Positions 34,527-37,179 of a stretch of DNA of 37,179 bases are shown here, one piece after another. The position numbers and the translations under genes were made by a program. Origin of the DNA: an uncultured Bacteroidales bacterium. Its GTDB lineage: Bacteria > Bacteroidota > Bacteroidia > Bacteroidales > F082. The notes under the pieces are model-generated. The model saw nothing but the letters and a program-made list of their open reading frames with translations, had not been told where the DNA came from and did not search any database. The DNA lies in NCBI GenBank assembly GCA_947303625.1, contig CAMYYV010000015.1, positions 1 through 37,179 on the forward strand, written 5' to 3'. Each line of letters opens with the position of its first letter. Positions within the stretch are counted from its first letter, which is position 1.

Positions 34527-35162
34527 ATGAAAAAAGCGTTTGAACTGTTCTGGTCGTTCTTCAAAATCGGAGCATTCACCCTCGGTGGCGGCTACGCCAT
34601 GCTGTCGATGGTGGAAAAGGCTGTCGTCGACCAAAAGAAATGGATCCCCAACGACGAGTTCTGGGACATGATCGCTGTGGTTCAATCGCTTCCTGGCGTC
34701 TTTGCAGTCAACACGGCCTTGTATGTGGGACATCGCGTGGCAGGCGTGAAGGGTGCTTTTGCCGCCATGCTAGGTGCCATTGTCCCGTCAATCACCATCA
34801 TTTTGCTGTTAGCCACCGTCTTCCATGAGTTCCGCGACAACCCTGTGGTGGAGCGCGTCTTCAAGGGAATCCGTCCCTGTGTGGTAGCCCTTATCCTCGC
34901 CCCTTCATTGCGCATGATCAAGTCGGCCAAGGTGACGTGGAAGACTGCCATCATCCCTATCGCCACGGTGTTTCTCATCTGGTGGTGTAAGATCTCGCCC
35001 GCTTACGTCATTCTCACCGCCATCGCAGGTAGTATCATCTATGCACTTATCATAAGAAGACGCGAGACTGCGAGACTACGGGACTGCGAGACGACCAGTG
35101 GCCCCGAAGTCCCGAAGTCCCGAAGTCCTGAAGTCCCACAAAACAAGGAGGCCAAGCCATGA
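34527..35162 (+). CDS. chrA: Chromate transporter family, first half-size subunit
   Basis: A 211-residue CHR-domain membrane protein. Its N-terminal motif FKIGAFTLGGGYAML and the following VQSLPGVFAVNTALYVG match the family. Paired half-size ChrA proteins form the functional carrier; chromate/sulfate exchange is known for some members, but the natural substrate in this group is uncertain. The last 34 residues (about 178-211, RRRETARLRDCETT...) are encoded by two arrays of 8-bp repeats, are hydrophilic and are unlike the family. The gene overlaps the second subunit by 4 bp (ATGA). Confidence 0.9.
   Translation: MKKAFELFWSFFKIGAFTLGGGYAMLSMVEKAVVDQKKWIPNDEFWDMIAVVQSLPGVFAVNTALYVGHRVAGVKGAFAAMLGAIVPSITIILLLATVFHEFRDNPVVERVFKGIRPCVVALILAPSLRMIKSAKVTWKTAIIPIATVFLIWWCKISPAYVILTAIAGSIIYALIIRRRETARLRDCETTSGPEVPKSRSPEVPQNKEAKP
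35062..35137. repeat. Inverted pair of 8-bp repeat arrays inside a chrA tail
   Basis: Four units of GCGAGACT type (35062-35093) are followed, after 9 bases, by four units of CCCGAAGT type (35103-35134). The second array is roughly the reverse complement of the first (ACTTCGGG against ACTACGGG). The element is translated as the C-terminal tail of the first ChrA subunit. Confidence 0.8.
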
Positions 35163-35698
35163 TCTATCTTCAGCTGCTTTGGGTCTTCGTGAAAATCGGC
35201 GTGTTGGGCTTCGGCGGCGGCTATGCCATGCTCTCGCTCATCCAGCACGAGGTAGTGGACAATTATGGTTGGATGACCACGACCGAGTTTGCTGATATGG
35301 TGGCCATCTCGCAGATGACACCAGGCCCCATCTCCATCAACCTGGCTACATACGTGGGCTACACCACGGCGGGCATCGGCGGTTCACTGTTGGCCTCATT
35401 TGCGCTCTGTTTGCCTTCCATTATCATGGTCTACCTCATCCTTAGGCTCTTCATGAAAAAGAAAAACAATGCCTTTATGACCAACACATTGAAAGGCTTG
35501 AAGCCTGCCATCGCCGGACTCATCTTCGCAGCTGGTCTTGCGATGATGAACATGCAAAACTTCGTGGACTTTGGTCTCGGACAATACAACATCAGCGTCA
35601 TCATCTGCGTGCTGACGTTCGTGGCCTCGTTTTTCTTCAAGGCCAATCCTATATTGCTGATCGTTATTTCGGGGATTATTGGGTTTTTCGTGTATTAG
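35159..35698 (+). CDS. chrA: Chromate transporter family, second half-size subunit
   Basis: A 179-residue CHR-domain membrane protein with FVKIGVLGFGGGYAMLSLIQ and the gate-like SQMTPGPISINLATYVGY motif. It is the partner of the preceding subunit and overlaps it by 4 bp, so the two should be made together. Its 3' end overlaps the convergent aroC gene by 23 bp (35676-35698). Confidence 0.92.
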   Translation: MIYLQLLWVFVKIGVLGFGGGYAMLSLIQHEVVDNYGWMTTTEFADMVAISQMTPGPISINLATYVGYTTAGIGGSLLASFALCLPSIIMVYLILRLFMKKKNNAFMTNTLKGLKPAIAGLIFAAGLAMMNMQNFVDFGLGQYNISVIICVLTFVASFFFKANPILLIVISGIIGFFVY

Positions 35699-36650
35699 CC
35701 ATCATCCCCATATCCACCGTCACCAGAGCCGCCAAAGCCTCCACCAAAACCACAGCACGCGGCAAGGCACACACATCATGCCTCCCTTCAACAGCGATGG
35801 TGCAGGTCTCCCCTGCCCTGTTCACCGTTTGTTGTGGTTGAGCTATGCTCGGGATAGGCTTGAACGCCACGCGGAAAACGATGTCGTTGCCGTTGGTGAT
35901 GCCGCCTTGTATGCCGCCTGAATGGTTTGTCAAAGCAACGATTTTGCCGTCCCTATTAATAAAGGTGTCATTGGTCTTAGAGCCTTTCATATTCGCCAAG
36001 GCGAAGCCGTCACCGACCTCGAAGCCCTTCACGGCAGGGAGGCTGAACACGGCGTGGGCCAACTCAGCGGAGAATTTGCCAAACATCGGCTCGCCCAAAC
36101 CAGCTGGGATGCCCGTTATGCGGCATTCCACAATACCACCCACCGTATCACCCTCTTTTCGGGCTTGTTCCGCGTCACCCATGGCAACCACTTCGGAAAA
36201 AATCTGGATACCCTGGCCTTTCAAAATCTGATTAGCAATGGCGCCAGCCACCACGATAGGCAAAGTCGTTCGTGCCGAAGCCCTGCCACCGCCGCGCCAA
36301 TCGCGGAGGCCGTATTTCTGTTCGTAGGTGAAATCGGCATGTGAAGGGCGATAGATGTCTTTCAATGCTTCATAATCCGATGGTTTGGCATCCTCATTGT
36401 ACACCAAAAAGGCAATCGGCGTACCCAAAGTAACACCGTCGAGCAGACCCGAAATCCATTCGATGTGGTCAGGTTCATTACGCTGTGAAGCGGTTGAAGA
36501 CTTGGATGTCTTGCGCCTCAGCAATTCCTTTTCAATGAAATTGAAATCGATTTTCAGCTGCGAAGGGCAGCCGTCGACGACACCTCCAATGGCAGTGCCG
36601 TGCGACTCTCCGAAGGTAGTGAGTCGAAAAATATGGCCTAAAGTATTCAT
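35676..36650 (-). CDS. aroC: Chorismate synthase, short form
   Basis: A 324-residue enzyme for the last step of the shikimate pathway: EPSP to chorismate with reduced FMN. Motifs present are LTTFGESHG, RPSHADFTYEQKYGLRD, RGGGRASART, NHSGGIQGGI and GRHDVCALPRAV, so the FMN/EPSP site looks intact. It is some 30-40 residues shorter than the E. coli type. The missing part is between VVAMGD and KEGDTVGG (about residues 158-165), where E. coli has a surface loop, and the C-terminus is also short. The start is near-leaderless (-7 box ends 5 bases before the ATG). Confidence 0.95.
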   Translation of the reverse strand: MNTLGHIFRLTTFGESHGTAIGGVVDGCPSQLKIDFNFIEKELLRRKTSKSSTASQRNEPDHIEWISGLLDGVTLGTPIAFLVYNEDAKPSDYEALKDIYRPSHADFTYEQKYGLRDWRGGGRASARTTLPIVVAGAIANQILKGQGIQIFSEVVAMGDAEQARKEGDTVGGIVECRITGIPAGLGEPMFGKFSAELAHAVFSLPAVKGFEVGDGFALANMKGSKTNDTFINRDGKIVALTNHSGGIQGGITNGNDIVFRVAFKPIPSIAQPQQTVNRAGETCTIAVEGRHDVCALPRAVVLVEALAALVTVDMGMMANTRKTQ

Positions 36651-36655
36651 AGCGA

Positions 36656-36663
36656 CAAAGGTA
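36656..36663 (-). promoter_or_regulatory. -7 box of aroC, near-leaderless
   Basis: TACCTTTG on the minus strand fits TAnnTTTG and ends five bases before the aroC ATG. Confidence 0.6.
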
Positions 36664-36764
36664 CGACTTTTTGCTTTCGTTTATCGAACACACATTAAAA
36701 AACATACAATAATTTGAATTTCAACCAATTAAATAAAGAAAAGAAAAATAATTGCAAAAAACGC

Positions 36765-36794
36765 TTGCAGGTAAGTGAAAAATGCTTATTTTTG
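36765..36794 (+). promoter_or_regulatory. Promoter of the tRNA pair
   Basis: -33 TTG (36765-36767), 19 bp, then the -7 box TATTTTTG (36787-36794). It lies 20 bp before tRNA-Ser. This is one of the best consensus promoters in the window. Confidence 0.75.
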
Positions 36795-36813
36795 CACCGC
36801 AATTCACAGCCGA

Positions 36814-36902
36814 GGAGAGGTGGGTGAGTGGCTGAAACCAACAGTTTGCTAAACTGTCGTATCCCGCAAGGGGTACCGGGGGTTCGAATCCCCCCTTCTC
36901 CG
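36814..36902 (+). tRNA. tRNA-Ser (anticodon GCT)
   Basis: 89 nt. Acceptor GGAGAGG (36814-36820) pairs with CTTCTCC (36895-36901), with discriminator G. Anticodon loop TTGCTAA carries GCT at 36848-36850. The long variable arm (about TCCCGCAAGGGG) and T-arm GGGGGTTCGAATCCCCC are typical of tRNA-Ser. CCA is not encoded. Confidence 0.96.
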
Positions 36903-36909
36903 CAGGAAG

Positions 36910-36937
36910 AAAGACGATGTTGAGTCGTCTTTTTTTT
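36910..36937 (+). terminator. Terminator-like hairpin between two tRNA genes
   Basis: AAGACGA (36911-36917) and TCGTCTT (36925-36931) form the stem, and T continues to 36937. The T-run directly touches the first base of tRNA-Pro. Confidence 0.75.
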
Positions 36938-37012
36938 CGGGGTATGGCGCAGTCCGGCTAGCGCACCTGCTTTGGGAGCAGGGGGTCGAAGGTTCGAATC
37001 CTTTTGCCCCGA
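36938..37012 (+). tRNA. tRNA-Pro (anticodon TGG)
   Basis: 75 nt. Acceptor CGGGGTA (36938-36944) pairs with TGCCCCG (37005-37011), with one G-T pair and discriminator A. The loop TTTGGGA between CCTGC and GCAGG carries anticodon TGG (36973-36975). T-arm GGTTCGAATCC is present. CCA is not encoded. Confidence 0.95.
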
Positions 37013-37022
37013 CATTATCAAT

Positions 37023-37057
37023 CAAGGAGTTACGAAAACCGTGACTCCTTGTTTTTT
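37023..37057 (+). terminator. Terminator after tRNA-Pro
   Basis: CAAGGAGTTACG (37023-37034) pairs with CGTGACTCCTTG (37040-37051), with one T-G pair. Six T follow (37052-37057). Confidence 0.88.
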
Positions 37058-37179
37058 GGGGAAACACAAAATTCGCACTCGATTTGCACGCAAACTTTTA
37101 GAACTATTATTTTTCATAAGTAGGTGAGCAAATTTAGTTTGCATATTGGACTCGGGACTACGAGACACGAGACGCGAGA
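37058..37179. other. Non-coding right edge with short inverted repeats
   Basis: No gene is visible. Two TTTGC/GCAAA inverted repeats occur (37083-37094 and 37128-37142). The last 32 bases (37148-37179) are a run of GGGACTAC / GAGACRC units like those at 35062-35093. Confidence 0.6.

Noticed and set aside
35062-35137. Short CRISPR array
   Set aside because: Units are 8 bp and contiguous without spacers, lie inside a coding frame, and no cas gene is near.

Overview
The window is chromosomal DNA from a member of the Bacteroidota, most likely an uncultured, host-associated member of the Bacteroidales. Four things point there. At least five secreted proteins end in a type IX secretion (T9SS, type A) sorting domain. 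Promoters follow the Bacteroidota pattern, a -7 box TAnnTTTG, instead of sigma-70 boxes. Feo is a FeoA-FeoB fusion followed by a FeoB-associated Cys-rich protein. The lipoprotein and C10-protease repertoire is also typical. No phage, transposase or CRISPR array was found, so most of the window reads as core genome carrying a large secreted-protein load.

Layout. 1-665: the 3' end of pyruvate phosphate dikinase and its terminator. 837-5793: two tandem C10 (streptopain-like) cysteine proteases with T9SS signals; the second carries a large beta-helix insertion. 5780-13503 (minus): an AddA/RecB-like helicase-nuclease behind a very large TamB-like protein that has no ordinary start codon. 13527-18124 (plus): tsaD, dgt and a secreted 749-residue protein of unknown function. 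18213-20731: feoAB and its small partner. 20732-25777 (minus): an apparent operon led by a cobalamin riboswitch, encoding two T9SS-exported proteins, a beta-propeller lipoprotein, a CWC zinc-finger-like protein and a periplasmic binding lipoprotein. 25861-30016 (plus): a T9SS protein with eight InlB-B-like repeats, then two small paralogous secreted proteins separated by a fossil T9SS sorting domain. 30090-31733 (minus): a T9SS subtilase. 31849-32969: trmD and rplS. 33025-36650: gltS (minus), a chrA pair (plus) and aroC (minus). 36814-37012: tRNA-Ser and tRNA-Pro.

The most promising system is the riboswitch-led operon. It looks like a vitamin B12 (cobamide) capture module in which the first two proteins leave by T9SS, and no TonB receptor or BtuCD gene is present beside it. 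The next most interesting region is 28.6-30.0 kb, where a segment containing a sorting-domain tail plus a small secreted-protein gene has been duplicated, leaving a decayed tail between the two genes.

Smaller structural signals include perfect palindromes (22.05 kb), two inverted arrays of short units (23.2 kb and 35.06 kb, the latter translated as the tail of a ChrA protein), several near-leaderless promoters, and a terminator that abuts tRNA-Pro.
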